From TMED109 sp002684605 (GTDB taxonomy: Bacteria; Pseudomonadota; Alphaproteobacteria; TMED109): 64,000 bases of DNA. The stretch spans positions 31,658 through 95,657 of the forward strand of contig CAJWSU010000004.1 of NCBI GenBank assembly GCA_913046335.1, read 5' to 3'. The notes under the pieces were generated by a model that was given only the letters and a program-made list of their open reading frames with translations, made no database searches and was not told where the DNA came from. Shown here one piece after another: positions 23,697 through 32,092 of the stretch. The first letter of the stretch is position 1. Every line of letters begins with the position of its first letter. The position numbers and the translations under genes were made by a program.

Positions 23697-25523
23697 ATGG
23701 TAAAAAAACAAGAATTACAAGAAGTAGAATCGTTTGCTGAACTTTTTGCAAAACAAATAGAATTAGATGATAAAATAGAAGGTAAAGTTGTAAAAGGCAC
23801 AGTTATTTCTATTGATAAAGATATGATTAATATTGATGTAGGCTATAAAGCTGAAGGTCGAATAAATGTAAGGGAATTTTTAGGTAAAGATAAAAGTGTA
23901 TCTCCAAAAGTAGGTGATATTGTAGAAGTTTATTTAGAAAGAGTTGAAAATAAAAATGGGGAAGCTATTTTATCAAGGGAAAAGGCAAGAAGAGAAGAGT
24001 CTTGGGAGACACTAGAAAAGGCTTCAGAAATAAAAGAAAAAGTAACTGGGACGATATTTGGAAGAGTAAAAGGTGGTTTTTCAGTAGATTTAGATGGAGC
24101 TATAGCATTCCTTCCTGGAAGTCAGGTTGATGTAAGGCCTACTCGTGATTCTCATCATTTGGTTGGTAGCAGTCAATTATTTCATATTTTAAAAATGGAT
24201 AGAAGAAGAGGAAATATAGTAGTTTCTAGACGTTCAGTCTTGGAAGAATCTAGGGCTGAGGCAAAAGCAGAATTAGTTTCAACTATGGAAGAAGGTCAAA
24301 TATTAGAAGGTATAATTAAAAATATTACTGATTATGGCGCTTTTGTTGATCTAGGAGAAGTTGATGGATTATTACATGTAACAGATATTTCATGGAAAAG
24401 GATAAGTCATCCATCAGAGGCTCTTTCTATAGGACAAAAGGTCAAAGTTCAAGTTATAAAATTTAATTCGGAAACACAAAGAATTAGTTTAGGAATGAAG
24501 CAATTAGAAGAAGACCCTTGGGAATTAGCACAGAATAAGTATAAGGTTAAAGATAAGTTTTCTGGAAGAGTTACTAACATTACTGACTATGGAGCTTTTG
24601 TCGAGCTAGAATCAGGAATAGAAGGATTAGTCCATGTATCAGAAATGAGTTGGACTAAAAAAAATATGCAGCCTGGAAAAATTGTTTCAACCTCTGAAGA
24701 AGTTGAGGTAATAGTTTTAGAAATTGATTCAGCAAAACGTAGAATTAGTTTGGGCATGAAGCAATGTAAACCTAATCCTTGGCTAGATTTACAAGAAAAT
24801 CATAAAATAGGTTCTGAAGTAGAAGGTGAAGTTAAGTCAATTACAGAGTTTGGTTTGTTTATTGGCCTGCCAGGAGAGATGGATGGTTTAATTCATCTTT
24901 CTGATTTAGCTTGGAATTCTAGTGGTGAAGATATAATCAGTAATTTTAAAAAAGGCGATTTAGTAAAAGCTAAGTTATTAGAAATTGATGTAGACAAAGA
25001 AAGAGTTAGTTTAGGAGTTAAGCAGCTAACTAAAGATCCAATGGCTAATAATAAAGATTTAGTTAGAGGAAATATAGTTACTTCTGTTATAAAAAGCATT
25101 ACAGAAAAAGGTTTACATGTTGAGATTAGTGAGGGTGTTAATGGTTTTGTTAAGAAATCAGAGTTAGCTAAAGAAAGAGGAGATCAAAGAGTGGACAGGT
25201 TTGCAGTTGATGAAAAAATTGATGGAAGAATTATGTCTATAGATTCTAATACAAGAGAAGTTAATTTATCAATTAAGGCCCTACAGGTAGCAGAAGAAAA
25301 GCAGGCTATGAAAGATTATGGTTCTGTAGATTCTGGAGCATCTTTAGGAGATATTCTTGGAGCTGCTTTAGAGGAAAAAGCTAACAACACAGAAGAAAAG
25401 CCAAAAGCAAAAAAAACAACTAAACCTTCTTCAAAAAAAGCTTTACCAAAGAAGACTGTTGCTAAAAAAGCTTCTACTAAAAAAACTGAGCCTAAAGAAA
25501 AAAAACCAAAATCTAAGAAATAA
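23697..25523 (+). CDS. rpsA: 30S ribosomal protein S1, with lysine-rich C-terminal tail
   Basis: A 608-residue S1 with six OB-fold S1 repeats, starting at about residues 27, 113, 200, 285, 371 and 456. The repeats with the clearest RNA-binding pattern are ITDYGAFVDLG, ITDYGAFVELES and ITEFGLFIGLP. It recruits mRNA to the 30S subunit. After repeat six the protein adds about 45 residues rich in Lys, Ala, Thr and Pro (KKTTKPSSKK, AKKASTKKTEPKEKK), so it is about 50 residues longer than E. coli S1. AAAGGA precedes the ATG. It is followed 87 bp later by ihfB, also a usual neighbour. Confidence 0.98.
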   Translation: MVKKQELQEVESFAELFAKQIELDDKIEGKVVKGTVISIDKDMINIDVGYKAEGRINVREFLGKDKSVSPKVGDIVEVYLERVENKNGEAILSREKARREESWETLEKASEIKEKVTGTIFGRVKGGFSVDLDGAIAFLPGSQVDVRPTRDSHHLVGSSQLFHILKMDRRRGNIVVSRRSVLEESRAEAKAELVSTMEEGQILEGIIKNITDYGAFVDLGEVDGLLHVTDISWKRISHPSEALSIGQKVKVQVIKFNSETQRISLGMKQLEEDPWELAQNKYKVKDKFSGRVTNITDYGAFVELESGIEGLVHVSEMSWTKKNMQPGKIVSTSEEVEVIVLEIDSAKRRISLGMKQCKPNPWLDLQENHKIGSEVEGEVKSITEFGLFIGLPGEMDGLIHLSDLAWNSSGEDIISNFKKGDLVKAKLLEIDVDKERVSLGVKQLTKDPMANNKDLVRGNIVTSVIKSITEKGLHVEISEGVNGFVKKSELAKERGDQRVDRFAVDEKIDGRIMSIDSNTREVNLSIKALQVAEEKQAMKDYGSVDSGASLGDILGAALEEKANNTEEKPKAKKTTKPSSKKALPKKTVAKKASTKKTEPKEKKPKSKK

Positions 25524-25610
25524 AATTAATTTTTATAATATTTAATGACAAAGTTATCTTAGATTGTTTATTATTTATTATAAGAATAAATTTTTAGATA
25601 AGGTTATTAT

Positions 25611-25889
25611 ATGACTCGAAGTGAACTCGTTGATGTAATTAAAGATCAATGCCCATATTTAGAAAATAAAGAAGTTGAAAATGCAGTTAACTTATTTTTT
25701 TCTGAAATAATTACAGGCTTATCTTCAGGACAAAGAGTAGAGCTTAGAGGTTTTGGGTCTTTTTCTATAAAAAGTAGATCTCCTAGAGTGGCAAGAAACC
25801 CTCGCACGGGAGAAAAAGTTGAGATAGGAAGTAGGTTGTTGCCATATTTTAAAACAGGGAAAGAACTTAATATTTTAATTAATTCCTAA
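25611..25889 (+). CDS. ihfB: Integration host factor subunit beta
   Basis: A 92-residue HU/IHF-family DNA-bending protein. The start MTRSELVDVIK, the central GQRVELRGFGSFSIKSR and the DNA-intercalating arm RVARNPRTGEKVEIGSR with its proline are typical of IHF-beta rather than HU. With IHF-alpha (elsewhere) it bends DNA at specific sites for replication, recombination and sigma-54 promoters, which fits the presence of rpoN in this window. AAGG is eight bases upstream of the ATG. Confidence 0.96.
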   Translation: MTRSELVDVIKDQCPYLENKEVENAVNLFFSEIITGLSSGQRVELRGFGSFSIKSRSPRVARNPRTGEKVEIGSRLLPYFKTGKELNILINS

Positions 25890-25912
25890 GTTCTTAATTT
25901 AGGATAAACATT

Positions 25913-26122
25913 ATGTTTATGAAACTTTTTTCTAAATTATTATTTATCATTTTGTTCTTTTTTGTAATATTTTTCTCAATTGCTAATTCAGAGAAGGTTA
26001 ACATAGGAATGTGGCCGTTTGAAAACAAAATTATAATTCCTTTATTTTTTTTAATTTTAATTTCTTTAACTGCAGGAATATTCATAGGCTTATTTATATC
26101 TATACTTTCTAAAAAAAAATAA
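25913..26122 (+). CDS. LapA-domain (DUF1049) small membrane protein
   Basis: A 69-residue protein with two membrane helices (about residues 4-22 and 41-63) joined by a short loop ANSEKVNIGMWPFENK, ending in a basic SKKK. This is the DUF1049/LapA pattern; E. coli LapA acts with LapB in controlling LPS synthesis via LpxC stability. In alphaproteobacteria it regularly lies between ihfB and the pyrF/trpF block, as it does here. AGGAT is seven bases before the ATG. Confidence 0.85.
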   Translation: MFMKLFSKLLFIILFFFVIFFSIANSEKVNIGMWPFENKIIIPLFFLILISLTAGIFIGLFISILSKKK

Positions 26123-26138
26123 ATTAGGAGAATTTTTA

Positions 26139-26843
26139 TTGAACTCTAAAAAAAAAATAATAGTAGCTATAGATACTATAGATACAAATGAGGCATTAAA
26201 AATTACTAAACTTATTCCTGATGTTGGAGCATTTAAGTTGGGCTTAGAATATTTTTGTGCAAATGGCCCAAAGGGTATTAGTAAAATTTCAGAAACAGGT
26301 GTGAAAATTTTTCTAGACCTAAAGTTTCATGACATACCAAATACTGTTGCAGGAGCTATAAGAGCATCTTTGAACTTGGAACCTTATATGATGACAGTGC
26401 ATCTTTCAGGTGGTTATAATATGCTTGATAGGACGATGGAAGAAGTAAAGGAATATTGTAGTAAAAAGTCTTTAAAGAGGCCATTAATTTTAGGTGTTTC
26501 TGTTTTAACTAGCATAGATAATAATGAATTTAGTTCTCTTGGAATAAAAGGAAAAGTAGAGGATCAGGTTGTTCGTTTAGCAAAATTAGCAGAAAATTCC
26601 GGCCTAGACGGTCTAGTTTGTTCTGCAAAAGAGCTAAAAATAGTTAAAAGGGAGGTTGGTAAAAACCTTATTTTAGTAACGCCAGGTATAAGGCCAGCTG
26701 GAGGAGAAGTTAATGACCAGAAAAGGATATTGACTCCAGCTCAAGCAATTAAAGACGGTGCTAATTTTTTAGTTATAGGTAGACCTATAACTAGCGTTGA
26801 TGATCCTCAGGAAGCTCTCAATAATATCTCTTTAGAAATATAA
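26139..26843 (+). CDS. pyrF: Orotidine 5'-phosphate decarboxylase
   Basis: A 234-residue OMP decarboxylase, last step of UMP synthesis. The catalytic Asp/Lys array is in FLDLKFHDIPNTVAGA (about residues 57-72); the phosphate-binding end is LVTPGIRPAGGEVNDQKRI and NFLVIGRPITSVDDPQEAL. The start is TTG, with AGGAG ten bases upstream; the next in-frame ATG is far inside the protein. It overlaps nothing but is 16 bp after the LapA-like gene and 2 bp before trpF, so a single operon is likely. Confidence 0.97.
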   Translation: MNSKKKIIVAIDTIDTNEALKITKLIPDVGAFKLGLEYFCANGPKGISKISETGVKIFLDLKFHDIPNTVAGAIRASLNLEPYMMTVHLSGGYNMLDRTMEEVKEYCSKKSLKRPLILGVSVLTSIDNNEFSSLGIKGKVEDQVVRLAKLAENSGLDGLVCSAKELKIVKREVGKNLILVTPGIRPAGGEVNDQKRILTPAQAIKDGANFLVIGRPITSVDDPQEALNNISLEI

Positions 26844-26845
26844 AA

Positions 26846-27505
26846 ATGAATTTATTTCCTAAAGTAAAATTCTGCGGATTATCTAATTATGATGATGTTG
26901 CTTTAGCATGCGAGCAGCAAGCTTATTGGGCAGGATTTATCTTTGTAAAAGGTTCTTCTAGGTATATAAAAATTGAAGAATCAAAAAGTATTATTTCTTT
27001 ATTTAAAAACAAAATAAAATTTGTTGGAGTTTTTGTAAATCCTTCAAATGATCATATAAAAAGAGCAATAAAAGCAGGAATTGATAATATCCAGTTGCAT
27101 GGACAAGAAACGCCTAAAAGATGCAAAGAAATTAAAAATATTTTTAATATACCTATAATAAAAGCTATTCCAATATCTATAGAATTAGATTTAAAGGTTA
27201 TCGAAGATTATTCAGGAACGTGCGATTATTTTCTATTTGATACAAAGAACGAAAATAAAAATGGATATAATGGAGGTACTGGAAAAACTTTTGATTGGAA
27301 TATTATAAAAAATAATAAATTATGGCTAAATAAGCAGAAGCCTTGGATATTGTCGGGTGGTCTTAACTCAAAAAATATTGAAGAAGCAATTAAATTTACA
27401 GGCACAAAAGCTGTAGATGTTTCTTCTGGTATAGAGTATAATCCAGGTATTAAAAGTAAGAAATTAATGCAGCTATTTGTGAAAAAAATAAAAAATATAA
27501 AATAA
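26846..27505 (+). CDS. trpF: Phosphoribosylanthranilate isomerase
   Basis: A 219-residue TIM barrel that isomerises N-(5'-phosphoribosyl)anthranilate to CdRP in tryptophan synthesis. VKFCGLSNYDDVALA contains the catalytic cysteine, and the general acid aspartate is in YFLFDTKNENKNG; the phosphate site is TGKTFDWNII with LSGGLNSKNIEEAI. Family members usually read KICG at the start; here it is KFCG. It is 2 bp from pyrF and 11 bp from trpB. Confidence 0.96.
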   Translation: MNLFPKVKFCGLSNYDDVALACEQQAYWAGFIFVKGSSRYIKIEESKSIISLFKNKIKFVGVFVNPSNDHIKRAIKAGIDNIQLHGQETPKRCKEIKNIFNIPIIKAIPISIELDLKVIEDYSGTCDYFLFDTKNENKNGYNGGTGKTFDWNIIKNNKLWLNKQKPWILSGGLNSKNIEEAIKFTGTKAVDVSSGIEYNPGIKSKKLMQLFVKKIKNIK

Positions 27506-27516
27506 AAGGTTTAACG

Positions 27517-28731
27517 ATGAAAGAATCATTAAATTCATATAAGAGTGGGCCAGATGAAGAAGGTTTTTTTAATATACATGGTGGCAGATTTGTCGCTGAA
27601 ACTTTAATGCCTTTAATATTAGAGCTAGAAAAAGAATATAAGAAAGCAAAAAGTGATAAAGCTTTTGCTAAAGAAATTAAATATTGGAATAAACATTATA
27701 TAGGAAGGCCATCACCTTTATATTTTGCATCCAGAATTACTAAGGAACTAGGAGGAGCAAAAGTATATTTTAAAAGAGATGAACTAAACCATACTGGTGC
27801 ACATAAAATTAATAATTGCATAGGCCAAATACTTCTCGCAAAAAGAATGGGTAAGTCTAGAATTATTGCGGAAACTGGTGCCGGCCAACATGGTGTAGCT
27901 ACTGCAACAGTATGTGCACTTTTTGGTTTACCGTGTACAGTTTATATGGGGGCAAGAGATATAGAAAGACAAGCGCCTAATGTGTTTAGAATGAAATTAT
28001 TAGGTGCAAATATAATTGCAGTTGAATCTGGCTCAAAAACTTTAAAAGATGCGATGAATGAGGCGCTAAGAGATTGGGTGTCAAACGTTGAAGATACTTT
28101 TTATATAATTGGAACAGCAGCAGGTCCCCATCCTTACCCTATGTTAGTAAGAGATTTTCAATCAGTAATTGGAGAAGAAACCAAAGAACAAATTATAGAT
28201 GCTGAAGGTAGGCTTCCTGATAGTTTAGTTGCATGTATAGGAGGTGGATCAAATGCATTAGGTCTCTTTTATCCTTTTCTAGATGATACGTCAGTTAACT
28301 TATACGGAGTAGAGGCTGCAGGTAAAGGATTAAACACAGATATGCATGCAGCATCTTTAACCTTGGGGTCACCTGGAGTATTGCATGGTAACAGGACTTA
28401 TTTACTGCATGACGATGACGGTCAAATTACAGAGGCTCATTCTATTTCTGCAGGCTTAGATTATCCTGGAGTAGGACCTGAACATTCTTATTTAAAAGAT
28501 GTTAATAGAGTGAATTACGTAGCTATAAAAGATAAAGAAGCTTTAGATGCTTTTCAATTTTGTGCTAAATATGAGGGTATACTTCCAGCTCTAGAGCCTT
28601 CTCATGCTTTAGGCCATGTGATAAAAATTGCTCCTAAATTAAATAAAGACCATATTATTATAATGAATTTATGTGGTAGAGGCGATAAAGACGTATTCAC
28701 AGTTGCAGAAGCACTAGGAGTAAAATTGTAA
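27517..28731 (+). CDS. trpB: Tryptophan synthase beta subunit
   Basis: A 404-residue PLP enzyme that joins indole and serine. HTGAHKINNCIGQILLAKRMG holds the Schiff-base lysine, ETGAGQHGVATATV the serine-binding loop and CIGGGSNALGLFYPF the phosphate-binding glycine loop. The COMM-domain region HPYPMLVRDFQ is present, so it should pair with TrpA. AAGG is nine bases before the ATG. Its stop overlaps the trpA start by one base (TAATG), the usual coupling of these subunits. Confidence 0.98.
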   Translation: MKESLNSYKSGPDEEGFFNIHGGRFVAETLMPLILELEKEYKKAKSDKAFAKEIKYWNKHYIGRPSPLYFASRITKELGGAKVYFKRDELNHTGAHKINNCIGQILLAKRMGKSRIIAETGAGQHGVATATVCALFGLPCTVYMGARDIERQAPNVFRMKLLGANIIAVESGSKTLKDAMNEALRDWVSNVEDTFYIIGTAAGPHPYPMLVRDFQSVIGEETKEQIIDAEGRLPDSLVACIGGGSNALGLFYPFLDDTSVNLYGVEAAGKGLNTDMHAASLTLGSPGVLHGNRTYLLHDDDGQITEAHSISAGLDYPGVGPEHSYLKDVNRVNYVAIKDKEALDAFQFCAKYEGILPALEPSHALGHVIKIAPKLNKDHIIIMNLCGRGDKDVFTVAEALGVKL

Positions 28732-29564
28732 TGCATCATCCAAAAAGAATAGAGACTAAGTTTGAGGAGTTAAAACATAATGATAAAAAAGGGTTAATAA
28801 CATTTATCACGGCTGGTGATCCTAATTATGAGTCATCCTTAGAAATTTTAAAAAAATTACCAGATTCTGGAGCAGATATTATAGAAATAGGTATGCCATT
28901 TACTGACCCAATGGCAGATGGGCCTGGCATACAAGCATCATATTTAAGGGCATTAGAAGGAGGTCAAACTCTTAAAAAAACAATTCAATTAGTAAAAACT
29001 TTTAGAGAGTTTAATTCTAATACTCCTATTGTTCTTATGGGTTATTATAATCCTATATATAAATATGGAGTTGAATCATTTATAAAAGATATAAAAGAAA
29101 TAGGAGTGGATGGTTTAATAGTAGTAGATCTTCCTCCTGAAGCTGATAGAGAGCTTTGTATTCCTGCCAATGAAAATAATATTGATTTTATTCGTCTAGC
29201 CACCCCTACTTCTAGTGAAGAAAGACTTCCTAAAATAGTAGATAATGCTTCTGGTTTTTTATATTATGTATCTGTGGCTGGAATAACTGGATCAAAAGCA
29301 CCAGAAATTTCTAGTATCGAAAGAAAAATAAAAATAATTAGAAATTTCACAAATATACCAATAGCTGTTGGTTTTGGAATAAAAACACCTGAGCAAGCAT
29401 TTAATATTTCTAAAATAGCAGATGCAGTAGTAGTTGGATCTGCAATCATTGATAAGATAAAAGAGGCCTATGAGAAAGATAAAAAAAATATTAAGTTAAT
29501 AGCAGATTCAGCTGCTGATTTGGTTAAAAGTTTATCTGCTGTATTAAATAAGAATAAAGAATAA
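28731..29564 (+). CDS. trpA: Tryptophan synthase alpha subunit
   Basis: A 277-residue TIM barrel that releases indole from indole-3-glycerol phosphate. The catalytic glutamate lies in ADIIEIGMPFTDPMADGP and the aspartate in GVDGLIVVDLPPEAD; the phosphate loop is GFGIKTPEQAFNI. The Ala-Thr-Pro-Thr segment and YYVSVAGITGSKA match the family. It is translationally coupled to trpB and 11 bp ahead of accD. Confidence 0.98.
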   Translation: MHHPKRIETKFEELKHNDKKGLITFITAGDPNYESSLEILKKLPDSGADIIEIGMPFTDPMADGPGIQASYLRALEGGQTLKKTIQLVKTFREFNSNTPIVLMGYYNPIYKYGVESFIKDIKEIGVDGLIVVDLPPEADRELCIPANENNIDFIRLATPTSSEERLPKIVDNASGFLYYVSVAGITGSKAPEISSIERKIKIIRNFTNIPIAVGFGIKTPEQAFNISKIADAVVVGSAIIDKIKEAYEKDKKNIKLIADSAADLVKSLSAVLNKNKE

Positions 29565-29575
29565 AGGAAAAATAA

Positions 29576-30451
29576 ATGAGCTGGTTGTCAAATTTTGTAA
29601 GACCAAAAATAAGAGCACTTGTTAAAAAGTCTGATACTCCTAATAATCTTTGGGTTAAATGTAATAACTGCGGAACAATGGTTTATCATAAAGATTTGAA
29701 AGAGACTTTAAATGTCTGCCCTACCTGCAACCATCATATGAAAATGTCTGCACGCCAAAGGATTAATTGGGTTTTAGATAAAGGCACAATTACAGATGCT
29801 ATTATACCTCAAACAATATCTGACCCATTAAAGTTCAAAGACAATAAAAAATATACAGATAGACTAAAAGTATCTAAAGGAAAAACTCAAAATGAAGACG
29901 CTATTATTATAGCTAGAGGTAAAATAGGAAGTAATAATGCAGTAGTGGCGGCTTTAGATTTCGGTTTCATGGGAGGGTCTATGGGGGTTGCTGTAGGTGA
30001 AGGTTTGCTAGAAGCAGCAAAAGAAGCAATAAATCATAATTTTCCTTTAGTAGTATTTACTTCATCTGGTGGAGCGAGAATGCAGGAAGGAATTTTTTCT
30101 TTAATGCAGTTGCCAAGAACAGTAATAGCCGTGAATAAATTAAAAGAAAATAATATCCCTTATATAGTGATTTTAACTGACCCAACGACCGGAGGAGTAA
30201 GCGCATCTTTTGCTATGCTTGGAGATGTAACTTATGCAGAACCAGGTGCATTGATTGGTTTTGCTGGGCCTAGAGTAATTCAAAGTACTGTTAATGAAAC
30301 TCTTCCAGAAGGGTTTCAAACATCTGAATATCTTTTAGAGCATGGTATGATTGATGATGTTGTGCCTCGTAAAAACTTAAAGGCAGTAATTGCAAATACT
30401 ATTATGCATTTAGGAAATAATATTACTAAACAGAAATTATCTAGTCATTAA
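29576..30451 (+). CDS. accD: Acetyl-CoA carboxylase carboxyltransferase subunit beta
   Basis: A 291-residue beta subunit of the carboxyltransferase that makes malonyl-CoA for fatty acid synthesis. The N-terminal zinc finger is visible (CNNCG, then CPTC, about residues 26-48). The CoA/biotin region includes FMGGSMGVAVGE, FTSSGGARMQEG and LTDPTTGGVSASFAM. The partner accA is not in the window. AAAGGA precedes the ATG; its stop overlaps the folC start by one base. Confidence 0.97.
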   Translation: MSWLSNFVRPKIRALVKKSDTPNNLWVKCNNCGTMVYHKDLKETLNVCPTCNHHMKMSARQRINWVLDKGTITDAIIPQTISDPLKFKDNKKYTDRLKVSKGKTQNEDAIIIARGKIGSNNAVVAALDFGFMGGSMGVAVGEGLLEAAKEAINHNFPLVVFTSSGGARMQEGIFSLMQLPRTVIAVNKLKENNIPYIVILTDPTTGGVSASFAMLGDVTYAEPGALIGFAGPRVIQSTVNETLPEGFQTSEYLLEHGMIDDVVPRKNLKAVIANTIMHLGNNITKQKLSSH

Positions 30452-31740
30452 TGAGTAGCAGAATATTTCAAGAAGAAATTGAAAAATTTACTTCTAACCA
30501 TCCTAGAGTTATTGACCTTTCATTAGATAGGGTCGAGCGTTTACTGTACAAATTAAATAATCCTCATTTGAAATTACCTCCTGTAATACATGTCGCTGGC
30601 ACAAATGGTAAAGGATCTACTATTGCATTCCTTTCTGAAGCTTTAATATGCGCCGGAAAAAAAATACACGTATACACTTCTCCTCATTTAATAGAAGTCA
30701 CAGAAAGGTTTAGAATTGCAAATGATATAATAAGTTATTCAAAATTATTTGAGACGTTAGATTATTGTCTAGAGATTAATAATGGAGATCCAATTACTCA
30801 ATTTGAACTGCTAACCTGCATTGCTTTTTTACTAATGTCTAAAAGTAAAGCCGATGTTGCAATAATTGAAACAGGTTTGGGAGGACGCTTGGACGCTACT
30901 AACGTAGTTGTAAAACCACTCTTAAATATAATAACTAGTATCTCTATTGATCATACTGATTTTTTGGGCAATACTTTAGAACTTATAGCTAGAGAAAAAG
31001 CAGGAATAATTAAAAATAATACTCTGTGTATTTCAGCACCCCAGCACCCTGAAGTAGAAAAAGTAATAATAAAAAAATGTGCTGAAAAAAAAACAACATT
31101 AATCGTATGTAAGGAAACCACTTTTTTTAAAGAAATTAAAGATGGTTTTGAGATCAAAGGATTAAATAATCATAAATATACTTTTCCTAGTCCCTCTCTT
31201 AATGGCAGACATCAAATAGTAAATGCAGTTCTTGCAGCTACTTCTCTTATTTCTTGTTCTCAATTTGGCATAGGCATTGATTATATTAAAGAAGCTATTG
31301 CTTCTACTAATTGGCAAGGGCGACTAGAAAAAATCAATAAAGGAAATATCCAAAAACATATTTCAAGCTCTACTGAGGTTTGGATAGATGGAGGGCATAA
31401 TATAGCAGGTGCCAAAGCAATTCAAAAATGGGCACAGGAGGGAAAAGTAAAAAAAATAATTTTGGTTTGTGGTTTTTTAAAAAATAAAGATGCAAAAACT
31501 ATATTATTAATTTTAAAAAACATTATTAATTATATAGTTTTTGTACCTTTACAAAATAATAAGAATTGTTATTCAGTTAATGAATTAACAAGCATAGCTA
31601 AAACTTTAGATCTTAAGTCTTATATAAAAGCCTCTGTTAAGGAAGCTTTATATTCTGATCTAATTATACCAAAATCTAAGGTTTTAATATTTGGATCTCT
31701 ATATTTGGTCGGTGAAGTATTAAATTTAGATAAAAGTTAG
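30451..31740 (+). CDS. folC: Folylpolyglutamate synthase / dihydrofolate synthase
   Basis: A 429-residue Mur-ligase-like enzyme that adds glutamate to dihydropteroate and to folates. The ATP loop is VAGTNGKGSTIAFL (about residues 47-60), the omega loop follows at YTSPHLIEVTERFR, and ETGLGGRLDATNVV plus SIDHTDFLGNTLELIAREKAGI are hallmarks of FolC. The C-terminal domain begins near WQGRLEKI with WIDGGHNIAGAKAI. It starts one base inside accD and overlaps the convergent trxA by 4 bp. Confidence 0.97.
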   Translation: MSSRIFQEEIEKFTSNHPRVIDLSLDRVERLLYKLNNPHLKLPPVIHVAGTNGKGSTIAFLSEALICAGKKIHVYTSPHLIEVTERFRIANDIISYSKLFETLDYCLEINNGDPITQFELLTCIAFLLMSKSKADVAIIETGLGGRLDATNVVVKPLLNIITSISIDHTDFLGNTLELIAREKAGIIKNNTLCISAPQHPEVEKVIIKKCAEKKTTLIVCKETTFFKEIKDGFEIKGLNNHKYTFPSPSLNGRHQIVNAVLAATSLISCSQFGIGIDYIKEAIASTNWQGRLEKINKGNIQKHISSSTEVWIDGGHNIAGAKAIQKWAQEGKVKKIILVCGFLKNKDAKTILLILKNIINYIVFVPLQNNKNCYSVNELTSIAKTLDLKSYIKASVKEALYSDLIIPKSKVLIFGSLYLVGEVLNLDKS

Positions 31741-32057
31741 ATATTTTTGTCAATCCATTCCTTAAGCTCAGTTTTTGAAGACATTCCTACTTTAGTATCA
31801 ATTAGTTCTCCATTATTAAATAGCAGCATCGTTGGAATGCCTCTTATTTGATATTTTCCTGGTGTTTCAGGGTTGTCATCTACGTCCATTTTTCCGATAG
31901 TAATTTTATTACTATATTCTTCAGAAATTTCTTCAAGAATAGGACCTATTTGCTTACAAGGACCGCACCATTCTGCCCAAAAATCAATAATAATAGGCTC
32001 TTTCTTGTTAATAACAGTTTCTTCAAATGTTTCATCAGATATTTTTATAGTGCTCAT
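31737..32057 (-). CDS. trxA: Thioredoxin
   Basis: A 106-residue thioredoxin: the redox site WAEWCGPCKQIGPIL lies at about residues 28-42 and the cis-proline in IRGIPTMLLF. It reduces cytoplasmic disulfides, including those of ribonucleotide reductase and peroxiredoxins. AAGGA is upstream of the ATG. It has its place next to folC in the alphaproteobacterial cluster; on its other side, where addA usually lies, there is an sbcB gene. Confidence 0.97.
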   Translation of the reverse strand: MSTIKISDETFEETVINKKEPIIIDFWAEWCGPCKQIGPILEEISEEYSNKITIGKMDVDDNPETPGKYQIRGIPTMLLFNNGELIDTKVGMSSKTELKEWIDKNI

Positions 32058-32092
32058 AAGTTCAGGTCCTTGTTAATAAAGTTAAATATAAT

